Positions 1 to 13,244 of a stretch of DNA of 40,600 nt are shown one piece after another. The notes beneath the pieces were generated by a model. That model had not been told where the DNA came from. It ran no database searches and saw only the letters and a list, made by a program, of their open reading frames with translations. How positions within the stretch are numbered: position 1 is the first letter of the stretch; each line of letters starts with the position of its first letter. A program made the translations under genes and the position numbers. Origin of the DNA: Micromonospora craterilacus (GTDB taxonomy: Bacteria; Actinomycetota; Actinomycetes; Mycobacteriales; Micromonosporaceae); contig NZ_POTY01000026.1 in assembly GCF_003236315.1 (NCBI RefSeq), positions 1-40,600 of the forward strand, given 5' to 3'.

Positions 1-696
1 GGGCAGGTGACCGTCGGGGGTGACGGACAGGGTGGTGCCGGCGCTACGGCCGGTGAGCCAGGCGGCGAGTTCGGCTGCCGGACCGGTGACGACGGGGGCC
101 TGCTCGCGGTCGCCGACCACCAGTTCGTGGCGGCTGCCGTCGAAGCGCAGCACCATCGGCGGGGCGTCGTCGCGGCCGGCGAAGGCGGTGGCCACCTCGT
201 GCAGCAGCCGGTGGCCGAACGCCTCCGACCAGTCCGTCGGCCGGTAGCCGGCGGCCAGGTCGACGTGGTGGATCTCCAGCTCCCGCAGCCGCCCCCAGAC
301 CAGCAGGGCGGCCGGCCAGGGGCCCCGTCGGGTCTCGACGGTGGCGCCCCACGCCGGCACCGGCATCGCCGCGACCGCCTCGGCGAACCGGTCCGCGCTG
401 CGGCGCAGGTCGTCCAGGTGCTCCTCGGGTGGCCGGGCCGCGCCGGCCTCGATGTCGGCGGTACGCGCCTCGGCGCTGGCGTACATCGGGATCTGCTCGC
501 CGGTGCGGGCCGAGGTGAGCAGGTTGACGAGACCGTCGGCGTTGCGGGCCAGGTGGGCGAGGACGTGACCGCGGGTCCAGCCCGGCAGCAGCGACGGTGC
601 CGCGAGGTCGGTGGCGTCGAGCCGGGCCGCCGTCCGCAGCAGGCGAGTCGTCGCGTCGTCCACGTCGCCGATCAACAGAAGGGGGTCCATGGTCAC
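1..696 (-). CDS. Maleylpyruvate isomerase family, mycothiol-dependent enzyme (3' end cut by window edge)
   Basis: Reading leftward from position 696 gives at least 232 codons with no stop before the window edge, so the C-terminus is missing. Numbering from the ATG at 690, a four-helix DinB-like/MDMPI N-terminal domain is recognisable: PGWTRGHVLAHLARNADG near residues 36-53 and RLRELEIHHVDL near 134-145 carry the His and Glu/His residues that bind the metal in this family. A C-terminal SCP2-like part begins near residue 170. Family members use mycothiol as thiol cofactor for isomerase or detoxification reactions; the substrate here cannot be told. The start is GTG-ACC-ATG, and the GTG at 696 is favoured because a TAGGGT box lies 7 bases before it, which fits a leaderless transcript. 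The ATG at 690 is the alternative. Confidence 0.82.
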   Translation of the reverse strand, partial: MTMDPLLLIGDVDDATTRLLRTAARLDATDLAAPSLLPGWTRGHVLAHLARNADGLVNLLTSARTGEQIPMYASAEARTADIEAGAARPPEEHLDDLRRSADRFAEAVAAMPVPAWGATVETRRGPWPAALLVWGRLRELEIHHVDLAAGYRPTDWSEAFGHRLLHEVATAFAGRDDAPPMVLRFDGSRHELVVGDREQAPVVTGPAAELAAWLTGRSAGTTLSVTPDGHLP

Positions 697-703
697 GTAC
701 CCG

Positions 704-709
704 ACCCTA
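704..709 (-). promoter_or_regulatory. Putative -10 box, leaderless start of the MDMPI-family gene
   Basis: On the minus strand TAGGGT is followed by 7 bases and then GTG at 696. A GCGACG at 17-bp spacing is a weak -35 candidate. The distance puts the expected transcription start on the start codon itself. Confidence 0.45.
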
Positions 710-744
710 ACCGCCCGCGCGTGCCGCGTCGCCGCGGAATTCAC

Positions 745-773
745 TTCCGGCGCGGCACCGCCGGCCCTACCGT
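745..773 (+). promoter_or_regulatory. Possible promoter for the uORF-rsgA transcript
   Basis: TTCCGG (745-750) and TACCGT (768-773) are separated by 17 bases and precede the 13-codon ORF and rsgA. The -10 box matches TANNNT but the -35 match is weak. Confidence 0.28.
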
Positions 774-813
774 CGAGATGGTTCGCGGCGCCGGAGCGGA
801 GGAGGTGGTGGTC

Positions 814-855
814 ATGCCGGTCACCGCACGTCTGTATCACCCGCACCGACCCTGA
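814..855 (+). CDS. Short upstream ORF (13 aa), possible leader peptide of rsgA
   Basis: ATG at 814 encodes MPVTARLYHPHRP followed by TGA at 853-855. It is preceded by AGGAGG (800-805) with an ideal 8-base spacing, a better ribosome-binding site than that of rsgA, whose ATG lies 10 bases after the stop. That arrangement would allow translational coupling or leader-peptide control. I recognise no known leader peptide family in it, and so short an ORF can occur by chance; the strength of the Shine-Dalgarno sequence is the main support. Confidence 0.42.
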   Translation: MPVTARLYHPHRP

Positions 856-865
856 ACGAGGAGAC

Positions 866-1891
866 ATGACCGTCACGCTGACCGCCCTGGGTTGGGACAC
901 CGACCGGGCGGCGTACCTGCGTCGTATCCGCACCGATCACCGTCCGGGCCGGGTGGCCCGGGTCGACCGCGGCGTCTGCACCGTGCTCGCCGAGGACGGG
1001 CCGCTGCGCGCCACGCTGGGCGGGGCCGTGCTGGCCGCCGCCGTGGGCGATGCCACCAGACTGCCCTGTGCCGGCGACTGGGTGCTGCTCGGCACCTGGC
1101 CCGACGGGCGGGTGACGGTGGAGGCGGTGCTGCCCCGGCGTACCGCACTGATCCGCCGGACCGCCGGCAAGGACGCCGGCGGCCAACTGCTGGCCGCCAA
1201 CCTGGACACCGCCGCGGTGGTGGAGCCGGTGCACCCCGCGCCGGACGCCGGCCGCATCGAGCGGCTGCTCTCCCTGGTGCACGAGTCGGGCGCCCGGCCG
1301 CTGGTCGTGCTGACCAAGACCGACCTGGCGGCCGACCCGGCGGCGGTGGCCCGCCAGCTCGCGGCCGTCGCGCCCGGGGTGCCGGTGCTGCCCATCAGCG
1401 CCGAGCGCGGCACCGGGCTGGACCCGCTGCGCGCCGAGGTGGCCCCGGGGCGGACCCTCGGCCTGCTCGGGCCGTCCGGGGCCGGCAAGTCGAGCCTGGT
1501 CAACGCGCTGGCCGGGGCGGTGGTGATGCCCACCCAGGCGATCCGCCGGGTCGACGGCAAGGGCCGGCACACCACCACCTGGCGGGCGCTGGTGCCGCTG
1601 CCCGGCGGTGGTGCCGTGCTGGACACCCCCGGCGTCCGGGCGGTCGGCCTGCTGGACGGTTCGGCCGGGCTCGATCGGGCCTTCGTCGACATCGCCGACC
1701 TCGCCGCCGGCTGCCGGTACGGCGACTGCGGGCACGAGACGGAGCCGGGCTGCGCGGTGCGCGAGGCGCTGGAGTCCGGCGCGCTGACCGCCCGGCGGTG
1801 GGAGAGCTGGCGTCGGCTGCAAGGCGAGGTCGCCCACGAAACCCGCCGCCGCGCCACCCGCCCGATCCGCCGACGGGGAAAGTTGTCGTAG
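866..1891 (+). CDS. rsgA: Ribosome small subunit-dependent GTPase A (RsgA)
   Basis: The 341-residue protein has the circularly permuted GTPase order typical of RsgA/YjeQ: an N-terminal OB-fold (roughly 1-100), G4 TKTD at 150-153, the G1 P-loop GPSGAGKS at 202-209, G3 DTPG at 253-256, then a C-terminal zinc knuckle with Cys283, Cys288, His290 and Cys296. RsgA checks the decoding centre during late 30S subunit maturation and uses GTP hydrolysis to release. The ATG at 866 follows GAGGAG closely (858-863) and begins 10 bases after a short upstream ORF. No gene overlaps it, and the next gene, uvrA, starts 107 bases downstream. The length is normal for the family and the identification is secure. 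Confidence 0.96.
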   Translation: MTVTLTALGWDTDRAAYLRRIRTDHRPGRVARVDRGVCTVLAEDGPLRATLGGAVLAAAVGDATRLPCAGDWVLLGTWPDGRVTVEAVLPRRTALIRRTAGKDAGGQLLAANLDTAAVVEPVHPAPDAGRIERLLSLVHESGARPLVVLTKTDLAADPAAVARQLAAVAPGVPVLPISAERGTGLDPLRAEVAPGRTLGLLGPSGAGKSSLVNALAGAVVMPTQAIRRVDGKGRHTTTWRALVPLPGGGAVLDTPGVRAVGLLDGSAGLDRAFVDIADLAAGCRYGDCGHETEPGCAVREALESGALTARRWESWRRLQGEVAHETRRRATRPIRRRGKLS

Positions 1892-1998
1892 GGCGGGTCT
1901 ACAGTTGCCGGGGCGCGTTTCCGCGCCGGCACAACCGCTCGGATCACCCCGAAGCGGACAGATCCTCCTCTTCATTCTCACCCGGGAGTACACGGACC

Positions 1999-4938
<2,940 letters not shown>

Positions 4939-5104
4939 GCCGGGCGCCCCGGTGCGCCGTGGTGCGGTGCGGTGGCGTCCCGCTGGCCGTCGCGCCGCCG
5001 CCGGCGAGTAGCCGATCGGGTGAACCGCCGGGCAGAGTGGTCCGGGTATGTGAACGTAGCCACGGATCATGCACGGTGGTGGCCGAACAGACAGGAGTGC
5101 TGGC

Positions 5105-5587
5105 ATGAGTGACGATCAGGTGCTCGCCGGACCGGAGATGCGTACCCGCCGAGCCCTGCTCACCGGTGCGGGCGCGGTCGGTGCGGCGGTGGTCCTGGCC
5201 GCGTGCGGCGGTGAGGGCACCGGCAACGGCTCGGCGCCGACCAGCGGCGGACCGCAGGTCACCAACACCGGCGACGCCGGCGGCGCGGACCGGAAGGGCG
5301 CCCAGTCGCTGGCCAAGACCCAGGACATCCCGGTCGGCGGTGGCGCGGTCTTCGCCGCCCAGGGCGTGGTGATCACCCAGCCCGCCGCCGGCCAGTTCAA
5401 GGGCTTCGATCCGATCTGTACGCACCAGGGCTGCCCGGTGTCGAACGTCGACGGCGGCACCATCAACTGCACCTGCCACGGCAGCAAGTTCTCCATCGAG
5501 GACGGCTCGGTCAAGGCGGGCCCGGCCACCACGCCGTTGGCGGCCAAGGAGATCAAGGTCAGCGGCGACCACATCTCGCTGGCCTGA
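5105..5587 (+). CDS. Tat-exported Rieske [2Fe-2S] lipoprotein
   Basis: The 160-residue protein begins with a twin-arginine signal (RTRRALLTGAG, Arg15-Arg16) and a lipobox LAAC with Cys34, so it should be exported folded and lipid-anchored outside the membrane. A Gly/Ser/Thr-rich linker (35-70) leads to a Rieske domain: CTHQGC (Cys105, His107, Cys110) and CTCHGSKF (Cys122, Cys124, His125). The extra cysteine in each box can form the disulfide that marks high-potential Rieske proteins. Its electron-transfer partner is unknown, as no oxidase or cytochrome gene is adjacent. The ATG at 5105 follows AGGAG; an upstream in-frame ATG at 5069 is less likely because it would push the Tat motif inward. 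It converges with the acylase gene across a shared hairpin terminator. Confidence 0.9.
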   Translation: MSDDQVLAGPEMRTRRALLTGAGAVGAAVVLAACGGEGTGNGSAPTSGGPQVTNTGDAGGADRKGAQSLAKTQDIPVGGGAVFAAQGVVITQPAAGQFKGFDPICTHQGCPVSNVDGGTINCTCHGSKFSIEDGSVKAGPATTPLAAKEIKVSGDHISLA

Positions 5588-5608
5588 GGCACCCACTGGC
5601 GGTCGGCA

Positions 5609-5636
5609 GCGGCCGGGGCGGCTCCGCCCCGGCCGC
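5609..5636. terminator. Bidirectional hairpin terminator
   Basis: A perfect 12-bp stem (GCGGCCGGGGCG / CGCCCCGGCCGC) with a 4-base loop sits between two convergent genes, 21 bases after the Rieske stop and 11 bases after the acylase stop. There is no U-tract, as is common in high-GC actinobacteria. Confidence 0.8.
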
Positions 5637-5647
5637 GATCGCCGATC

Positions 5648-8600
5648 TCAGTGGGCGTACCCGGACAGCTCCCACAGCGAGAAGCCGTACGAGGTGCCCC
5701 GGGTCAGGCCGTACATCCGCACGTACCGGGCCTGCTGCGGGGCGAACGCGATGACGTCGGTGCCGCCGTCGCCCGCCGTGGTCGACCAGACCTCCCGCCA
5801 GTTGGTGCCGTCGCTGGAGACCTCGATCCGGTACGACCGGGCGTACGCCGCTTCCCAGGCCAGCACCACCCGGCCGATCTGCCGTACGGTGCCCAGGTCC
5901 ACCCGGATCCACTGGTTGTCCGACCAGGAACTGGCCCACCGGGTGCCGAGGTCACCGTCGACGGCCCGGGCGGCGCCGTTGCCGAGCTGACTGCTGGAGG
6001 CCGTCACCGGCCGTCCGACGGTGAGGTTGGTCAGGTCGTCGCCGCGCCGGGCCGGGAACGAGGCGACCTGCTGGTAGGTGGGACGGTTCTGCCAGGCGAT
6101 GGTGGCGTGCTTGATCCCGCCCAGCGGGGACTGGATGATCGCGTCCGCGCACCACTGGTTGCCGGCGGCGCAGCTGGCGTCGCCCGGGTAGACCTGGGCG
6201 GCCGGCGTCGCCGCCGCCGTGCGCAGGGTGTCGAGCAGGATCTGCCGGCAGGAGCCGAGGTTCCCGTCGCCGCAGAAGGCCCGCCCGGGGCCCCCGGCGA
6301 CCGGGTCACCCAGGACCGCCCGCAGGTCCTTGTCGACGTACCCCCACCAGCCGTACTGGAACGACGAGCCCTTGTGCGTCTGGGCGCTGTTCGCCGACGA
6401 CGGCAGGTTCGACACGTCGCCCTGCTGAAGGCCGGACGGTGATTCGTTGACCTGCATCGTGTTGACCAGGGACTGGTAGAGGTCCGCGCCGAGCGGATCA
6501 CGGAACATGCCCCGTACCAGCAGCGGCCACCACGCGTCGAAGGTGCGGATCGCCTCGGCGTGCTGGTACACCTTGGCACCCTTGGCGGTCTCGACCCGCA
6601 GCGCGCCGGCCTGCCGCCAGGCCTTCAGCCGGCTGATCTCGGTGGCCAGCGCGCCGTCGGTGACGGGCTGGCTCTCCAGCACCCGGATCAGCTCGCCGAG
6701 CACCTCGGCTCCGCGCAGGTCGGTCAGGCCGGCCCGCTGCACCAGCTCGGTCAGCGAGGCCCGGTCGAACTTGCGGCCCGCCGCGACGGCCGCCTTCACC
6801 GGCTTGTCCAGCAGGTCACCCCGGTGTACGGCGCCGAAGCTGAAGTTGCCGTCGGCGGCCCCGAAGTCCTTGGCCTGCTTGTTGTTCCAGCTGATGTAGT
6901 AGTCCTGGTTGATCGACTGGGGGTGGGCCGAGCGCGGCGCGTAGCGGGCGGTGCCGGCGTCCGGGTCGTAGTCCTGCCACTCGTAGGCGCGTTCGGCTTT
7001 CATCGGCAGGTTCGGGTTGGCGCCGGCGGCCCGCAACGGGTTGAGCCCGGAGTTGAAGTACGCCGACTCGGTGGAGTTCACGTAGAACCAGTTGAAGGCG
7101 TACTCGACGTGGTGCGCGGAGTTGAGGAACGCCGCGGCGGAACCCATCGCGGTCGGGTCGTTGAACATCTGGAAGCCGATCGCCGAGTCGGCCTCCCGCC
7201 CGTACGTGGAGCGCAGCTGGGTGAAGGCGTGCGGTGCGCCGCCGACGGTGCCGCGCCAGGCCACCAGGCCCAGTTTGGTGCGCCAGGCGACCAGCTTGTA
7301 CGAGCCGGCCGCGGTGCCGTCGGCGGTGGTCGGGTTCCACCGGTTGACGTGGGACAGCTCCTCCATCGCCCGGCACTGCCCGCGGAACAGATAATGGTTG
7401 CTGGCCAGCGTCGGTGTCCCGCCGCCGGGCACGCAGAGCGGCACCGCGTAGGTGTCGGTGATGTCGTGGACGGAGGAGGTGGCGCTCCAGGAGTAGTCCT
7501 GGCCCCGGCCGAGCAGGACGTACAGGTTGAGTCCGGCGAAGGCGGCTCCCCGGGCGCTGATCCCGGGGCCCTGCAACTCCTGCACCATCAGCAGCTGCGG
7601 GGAGAAGTAGCCGGTCTGCGGCCCGAACACCGCGATCGGGTGGCCGGTCGCGGAGTGCGCGGCGGAGATCACCGCCGCGTTGGACATGCCGCGGTGGGCC
7701 GGGTCGACGGTCAGCCCGGACAGCGCGGCGGCCAGCTCCGAGCCGCTGTTCGAGGCGGGGGTCGCGGCGGCGGTGGCGGAGCCGGTCGGGTCGGTGAAGA
7801 TCGGCTCGACCCGGGCGGAGCCGGCATCCGGCAGCGCCACGCTGGGGGCGTCCGGGCTGGCGTCGCCGTACGGGAAGCTCTGCCCGTCGTGCAGGGTCAG
7901 CACGGTCTCCGGGTCGTTCTGCCCCCGGAACGCGTTCCACACCCGGTCACCCTCGACCGGGCCGAACTTGGCCCGGGCGGCGATCCGGACCAGCGCGGAC
8001 TGCATCTCGGTGCCGCCCCCGCCGCCGAACAGGCCGCCGACCACCCCGGCGATCGCGATCAGGTCGGTCGTGGCGAACGGCTTCGGCCCGCCCGCGTTGG
8101 TGATCGCGTCGAGGTGCCCGGTCAGCACGTACTCTCCGGGGCAGTTGCGCCCCGCCATACAGGCCCGGATGTACGCGTTGACGCCCGCGACGTACTCCTG
8201 CACGTCGGCGTAGAGCTGCTCCCCGCGCGTACCGCCCTTCTGCCGCAGCGCCGTGACCTGGGCCTGGAGGTCCGCCTCGGTGTACGGGGAGGTGCGCCAG
8301 ACGCTCTGTTCCAGGGCCCGGTTGCCCGGGGCGCCACCGGCGAACGGGGTCAGGGTGCCCCGGCCGACGTGCCGCAGCAGGTCCATGGTGAAGAGCCGGT
8401 CCTCGGCTCCGGCGTACCCGGTGCCGTACATGGTGCCGCCCCGGGTGGTGCCGGTGATGTGCGGGACGCCGGTCGCCTTGTCCCGCACGATGCGCACGTC
8501 GGAGCGCGGGGAGTAGTCACGTTCGACCTGGCTGGGCGGCACGCCGAAGGTGGCGTCGTGGAAGAAGGTGCTGATCTGGTCCGCCCGGAGGCCGGCGTAG

Positions 8601-8920
8601 CCGTAGACGAGGTCTGCGTACTTGTCGAGCTGGTCGGCGGAGTGCCGGGGCAGGGTGCCGAAGGCCTGGTTGCCCAGGATCTCGACCAGGGTGGCGTTGC
8701 CGTTCTGGCCGGGCGGCAGGATCTCCGAGCACTCACCGAGGCAGTAGTCGTTGGCGGCGAAGGCGCTGGCGACGTTCGTGGCGAGGGCGCTGGACGCGAC
8801 GGCGGACCCGGTGGTGGCCGCGGCGGTGGCGGTGGTCGGGACGGCGACGAGGGACGCAGCGACGGCGATGGCGGTGGTCGCGCCGGCGAGCAGCCGGCGG
8901 GTGGCGGTGTGCGTAGTCAT
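5648..8920 (-). CDS. Secreted penicillin acylase family protein with C-terminal discoidin domain
   Basis: A 1090-residue secreted Ntn-hydrolase. An N-terminal signal peptide (basic RR at 8-9, hydrophobic stretch 10-34, Ala-rich cleavage region) precedes the acylase alpha part, with VRDKATGVPHI near 145-155 and GTGYAGAEDRL near 166-176. The linker near 375-410 is Ala/Ser-rich, and GMSNAAVIS (411-419) marks the expected autocatalytic cut with Ser413 as new N-terminal nucleophile, followed by GPQTGYFSPQ. Residues from about 968 to the end form an F5/8 type C (discoidin) carbohydrate- or surface-binding domain (ASSSQLGNGAARAVDG, then RYVRMYG). The family hydrolyses amide bonds of beta-lactams, acyl-homoserine lactones or lipopeptides; the substrate is not predictable here. 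The ATG at 8920 has AGAGGA upstream; an in-frame ATG at 8947 is rejected because it weakens the signal peptide and lacks a good ribosome-binding site. Confidence 0.92.
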   Translation of the reverse strand: MTTHTATRRLLAGATTAIAVAASLVAVPTTATAAATTGSAVASSALATNVASAFAANDYCLGECSEILPPGQNGNATLVEILGNQAFGTLPRHSADQLDKYADLVYGYAGLRADQISTFFHDATFGVPPSQVERDYSPRSDVRIVRDKATGVPHITGTTRGGTMYGTGYAGAEDRLFTMDLLRHVGRGTLTPFAGGAPGNRALEQSVWRTSPYTEADLQAQVTALRQKGGTRGEQLYADVQEYVAGVNAYIRACMAGRNCPGEYVLTGHLDAITNAGGPKPFATTDLIAIAGVVGGLFGGGGGTEMQSALVRIAARAKFGPVEGDRVWNAFRGQNDPETVLTLHDGQSFPYGDASPDAPSVALPDAGSARVEPIFTDPTGSATAAATPASNSGSELAAALSGLTVDPAHRGMSNAAVISAAHSATGHPIAVFGPQTGYFSPQLLMVQELQGPGISARGAAFAGLNLYVLLGRGQDYSWSATSSVHDITDTYAVPLCVPGGGTPTLASNHYLFRGQCRAMEELSHVNRWNPTTADGTAAGSYKLVAWRTKLGLVAWRGTVGGAPHAFTQLRSTYGREADSAIGFQMFNDPTAMGSAAAFLNSAHHVEYAFNWFYVNSTESAYFNSGLNPLRAAGANPNLPMKAERAYEWQDYDPDAGTARYAPRSAHPQSINQDYYISWNNKQAKDFGAADGNFSFGAVHRGDLLDKPVKAAVAAGRKFDRASLTELVQRAGLTDLRGAEVLGELIRVLESQPVTDGALATEISRLKAWRQAGALRVETAKGAKVYQHAEAIRTFDAWWPLLVRGMFRDPLGADLYQSLVNTMQVNESPSGLQQGDVSNLPSSANSAQTHKGSSFQYGWWGYVDKDLRAVLGDPVAGGPGRAFCGDGNLGSCRQILLDTLRTAAATPAAQVYPGDASCAAGNQWCADAIIQSPLGGIKHATIAWQNRPTYQQVASFPARRGDDLTNLTVGRPVTASSSQLGNGAARAVDGDLGTRWASSWSDNQWIRVDLGTVRQIGRVVLAWEAAYARSYRIEVSSDGTNWREVWSTTAGDGGTDVIAFAPQQARYVRMYGLTRGTSYGFSLWELSGYAH

Positions 8921-9102
8921 GGCGATCCTCTGTGGACGGGGGGCCATCGGGCGGGATCATTACATGAAGAACATTCGGTTACTGGATGGTAGGCTCCGCC
9001 GCGCGATATTGGAAGGCGTCAATCAGGACGCGCCGGTCGGTTCGGTGCGGCGGTCACCGGATCGGCCACCCGGGGATGATCTGGGCTGTCGGGGGTGCGG
9101 AC

Positions 9103-9108
9103 TAGTCT
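9103..9108 (+). promoter_or_regulatory. Putative -10 box, leaderless start of uvrC
   Basis: TAGTCT ends 6 bases before the uvrC GTG at 9115, so transcription should start at or beside the start codon. No clear -35 was found. Confidence 0.45.
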
Positions 9109-9114
9109 CGGAGT

Positions 9115-11184
9115 GTGGCTGATCCGTCGACCTACCGTCCCGCGCCGGGCACGATCCCCGAGGCGCCGGGGGTCTACCGTTTCCGCGACGGCACCGGCCG
9201 GGTGATCTACGTCGGCAAGGCGAAGAACCTGCGCAGCCGGCTCAACTCCTACTTCGCCGACGTCTGGGGGCTGCACCAGCGCACCCAGCAGATGGTCACC
9301 ACGGCCGAGGCCGTCGACTGGGTCACCGTCGGCACCGAGGTCGAGGCGCTCCAGCTCGAATACACCTGGATCAAGCAGTACGACCCGAGGTTCAACGTCC
9401 GTTACCGCGACGACAAGTCGTACCCCTACCTGGCGGTGACCCTCGACGAGGAATACCCGCGGTTGCAGGTGATGCGCGGCGCCAAGCGCAAGGGGGTGCG
9501 CTACTTCGGGCCGTACTCGCACGCCTGGGCGATCCGCGAGACGCTTGACCTGCTGCTGCGCGTCTTCCCCGCCCGGACCTGCTCGGCCGGGGTGTTCAAG
9601 CGGGCCGGCCAGGTCGGCCGGCCGTGCCTGCTCGGCTACATCGGCAAGTGCTCGGCGCCGTGCGTCGGCAGCGTGTCGGCCGAGCGGCACCGGGAGATCG
9701 TCGATGATTTCTGCGACTTCATGGCCGGGCGCACCGACACCATGGTGCGCAAACTCGAACGCGAGATGACCGAGGCCAGCGCCGAGCTGGAGTTCGAGCG
9801 GGCGGCCCGGCTGCGCGACGACATCGCCGCGCTGCGCCGGGCGATGGAGAAGCAGACCGTGGTGCTCGGCGACGGCACCGACGCCGACGTGGTCGCCTTC
9901 GCCGACGACCCGCTCGAAGCCGCCGTCCAGGTCTTCCACGTCCGGGGCGGGCGGGTGCGCGGCCAGCGCGGCTGGGTGGTGGAGAAGACTGAGGACCTCA
10001 CCACGGGCGACCTCGTGCACCACTTCTGCACGCAGGTCTACGGCGGCGAGCACGGCGAGGCCGACGTGCCGCGCGAGCTGCTGGTGCCCGAGCTGCCCGC
10101 GGACGCGGACGCCCTGGCCGACTGGCTGACCACCCACCGGGGCAGTCGGGTGGCGCTGCGGGTGCCGCAGCGCGGCGACAAGCGCGCCCTGCTGGAGACG
10201 GTGGGCCGCAACGCCACCGACGCCCTGGCCCGGCACAAGCTCAAGCGGGCCGGCGACCTGACCACCCGCAGCAAGGCCCTCGACGAGATCAGCGAGGCGC
10301 TCGACATGCGGACCGCGCCGCTGCGCATCGAGTGCTTCGACATCTCACAGATCCAGGGCACCGACGTGGTGGCCAGCATGGTCGTCTTCGAGGACGGGCT
10401 GCCCCGCAAGAGCGAGTACCGCCGGTTCATCATCCGGGGCGCCACCGACGACCTGTCCGCGATGTCCGAGGTGCTGCGCCGGCGCTTCGCCCGCTACCTC
10501 GACGCCCGCGGCGAGACCGGCGAGGCCGGCATCGAGTCCGCCGTCGACCTCGCCGCCCCGACGGATCCCGCCGCCGCTGCCACGAGCGACGGTGTCGGGC
10601 CCGGCGTCAACGGTGTCGGGGCCGCCGGGGTCGAGGGCGATGGCGTTGAGGGCGATGGTGCTGGCGGCGACGAGCCGAGGATAGGGGTGTTGGTCGACCC
10701 GACCACCGGCCGGCCGCGCAAGTTCGTGTACCCGCCGCAGTTGGTGGTGGTCGACGGCGGTGCACCGCAGGTGGCCGCCGCCGCCCAGGCCCTCGCCGAG
10801 CTGGGCATCGATGACGTGGCGCTCTGCGGCCTGGCCAAGCGGCTGGAGGAGGTCTGGCTGCCCGACGACGAGTTCCCGATCATCCTCCCGCGCGCGTCCG
10901 AAGGGCTCTACCTGCTGCAACGGGTACGCGACGAGGCGCACCGCTTCGCCATCACCTTCCACCGGCAGCGCCGCTCCAAGCGGATGACCACCTCCGCGCT
11001 CGACAACGTCCCCGGCCTCGGCGAGGTACGCCGCAAGGCGTTGCTGCGCCACTTCGGCTCGCTCAAGCGCCTATCGTCGGCCACCGTGGAGGAGATCACC
11101 GAGGTCCCCGGCGTGGGCCGACGTACCGCCGAGGCGATCCTCACCGCGCTCGACGCCGACGGCAAGCAGGTGTCCACCGACTGA
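9115..11184 (+). CDS. uvrC: Excinuclease ABC subunit C (UvrC)
   Basis: The 689-residue protein is the dual-incision nuclease of nucleotide excision repair. An N-terminal GIY-YIG domain (GVY at 19-21, [14 protein letters not shown] at 30-43) makes the 3' cut. A UVR UvrB-contact motif lies near 205-240, the RNase H-like domain ([10 protein letters not shown] near 405, VVDGG near 545, then a conserved His) makes the 5' cut, and tandem helix-hairpin-helix motifs ([18 protein letters not shown]) close the protein. Residues about 465-525 are an unusual Gly/Ala/Val/Asp-rich insertion between the two RNase H motifs, with short internal DNA repeats. The GTG at 9115 begins conserved sequence and follows a -10 box too closely for a leader. 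The gene converges on recQ. Confidence 0.97.
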   Translation: MADPSTYRPAPGTIPEAPGVYRFRDGTGRVIYVGKAKNLRSRLNSYFADVWGLHQRTQQMVTTAEAVDWVTVGTEVEALQLEYTWIKQYDPRFNVRYRDDKSYPYLAVTLDEEYPRLQVMRGAKRKGVRYFGPYSHAWAIRETLDLLLRVFPARTCSAGVFKRAGQVGRPCLLGYIGKCSAPCVGSVSAERHREIVDDFCDFMAGRTDTMVRKLEREMTEASAELEFERAARLRDDIAALRRAMEKQTVVLGDGTDADVVAFADDPLEAAVQVFHVRGGRVRGQRGWVVEKTEDLTTGDLVHHFCTQVYGGEHGEADVPRELLVPELPADADALADWLTTHRGSRVALRVPQRGDKRALLETVGRNATDALARHKLKRAGDLTTRSKALDEISEALDMRTAPLRIECFDISQIQGTDVVASMVVFEDGLPRKSEYRRFIIRGATDDLSAMSEVLRRRFARYLDARGETGEAGIESAVDLAAPTDPAAAATSDGVGPGVNGVGAAGVEGDGVEGDGAGGDEPRIGVLVDPTTGRPRKFVYPPQLVVVDGGAPQVAAAAQALAELGIDDVALCGLAKRLEEVWLPDDEFPIILPRASEGLYLLQRVRDEAHRFAITFHRQRRSKRMTTSALDNVPGLGEVRRKALLRHFGSLKRLSSATVEEITEVPGVGRRTAEAILTALDADGKQVSTD

Positions 11185-11206
11185 CCACCGCTCCCCAGCT
11201 CCGGCG

Positions 11207-11251
11207 CGACGGCCGGTTGCCGGGGGCTGGTGTTGGTCGCCGGCCCTGTCG
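11207..11251. terminator. Possible weak terminator between uvrC and recQ
   Basis: An interrupted stem, CGAC-GGCCGG paired with CCGGCC-CT-GTCG, encloses a long G/T-rich loop between two convergent stop codons. The position suits a bidirectional terminator, but the long loop and bulge make it uncertain. Confidence 0.27.
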
Positions 11252-11270
11252 AGCCGACGGCGGCAGCGGG

Positions 11271-13172
<1,902 letters not shown>

Positions 13173-13178
13173 CCGAGG

Positions 13179-13198
13179 ATTCTACGAGCGCTTGCTCG
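13179..13198 (-). promoter_or_regulatory. Putative recQ -10 box with inverted repeat in the spacer
   Basis: On the minus strand TAGAAT (13184-13179) ends 6 bases before the recQ ATG. Directly upstream of the box, where the -35/-10 spacer would lie, is the inverted repeat CGAGC-AAGC-GCTCG (13198-13185). It could be an operator or simply a terminator hairpin for the gene upstream. Confidence 0.4.
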
Positions 13199-13244
13199 TG
13201 CCGTGTGGGGTGCCGCGCCCTCGGCACGGCTCGCGGGCTGACCT

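Noticed and set aside
1892..1998. SOS (LexA) box upstream of uvrA, and likewise before uvrC and recQ
   Set aside because: No GAAC-N4-GTTC type sequence could be found in these upstream regions.
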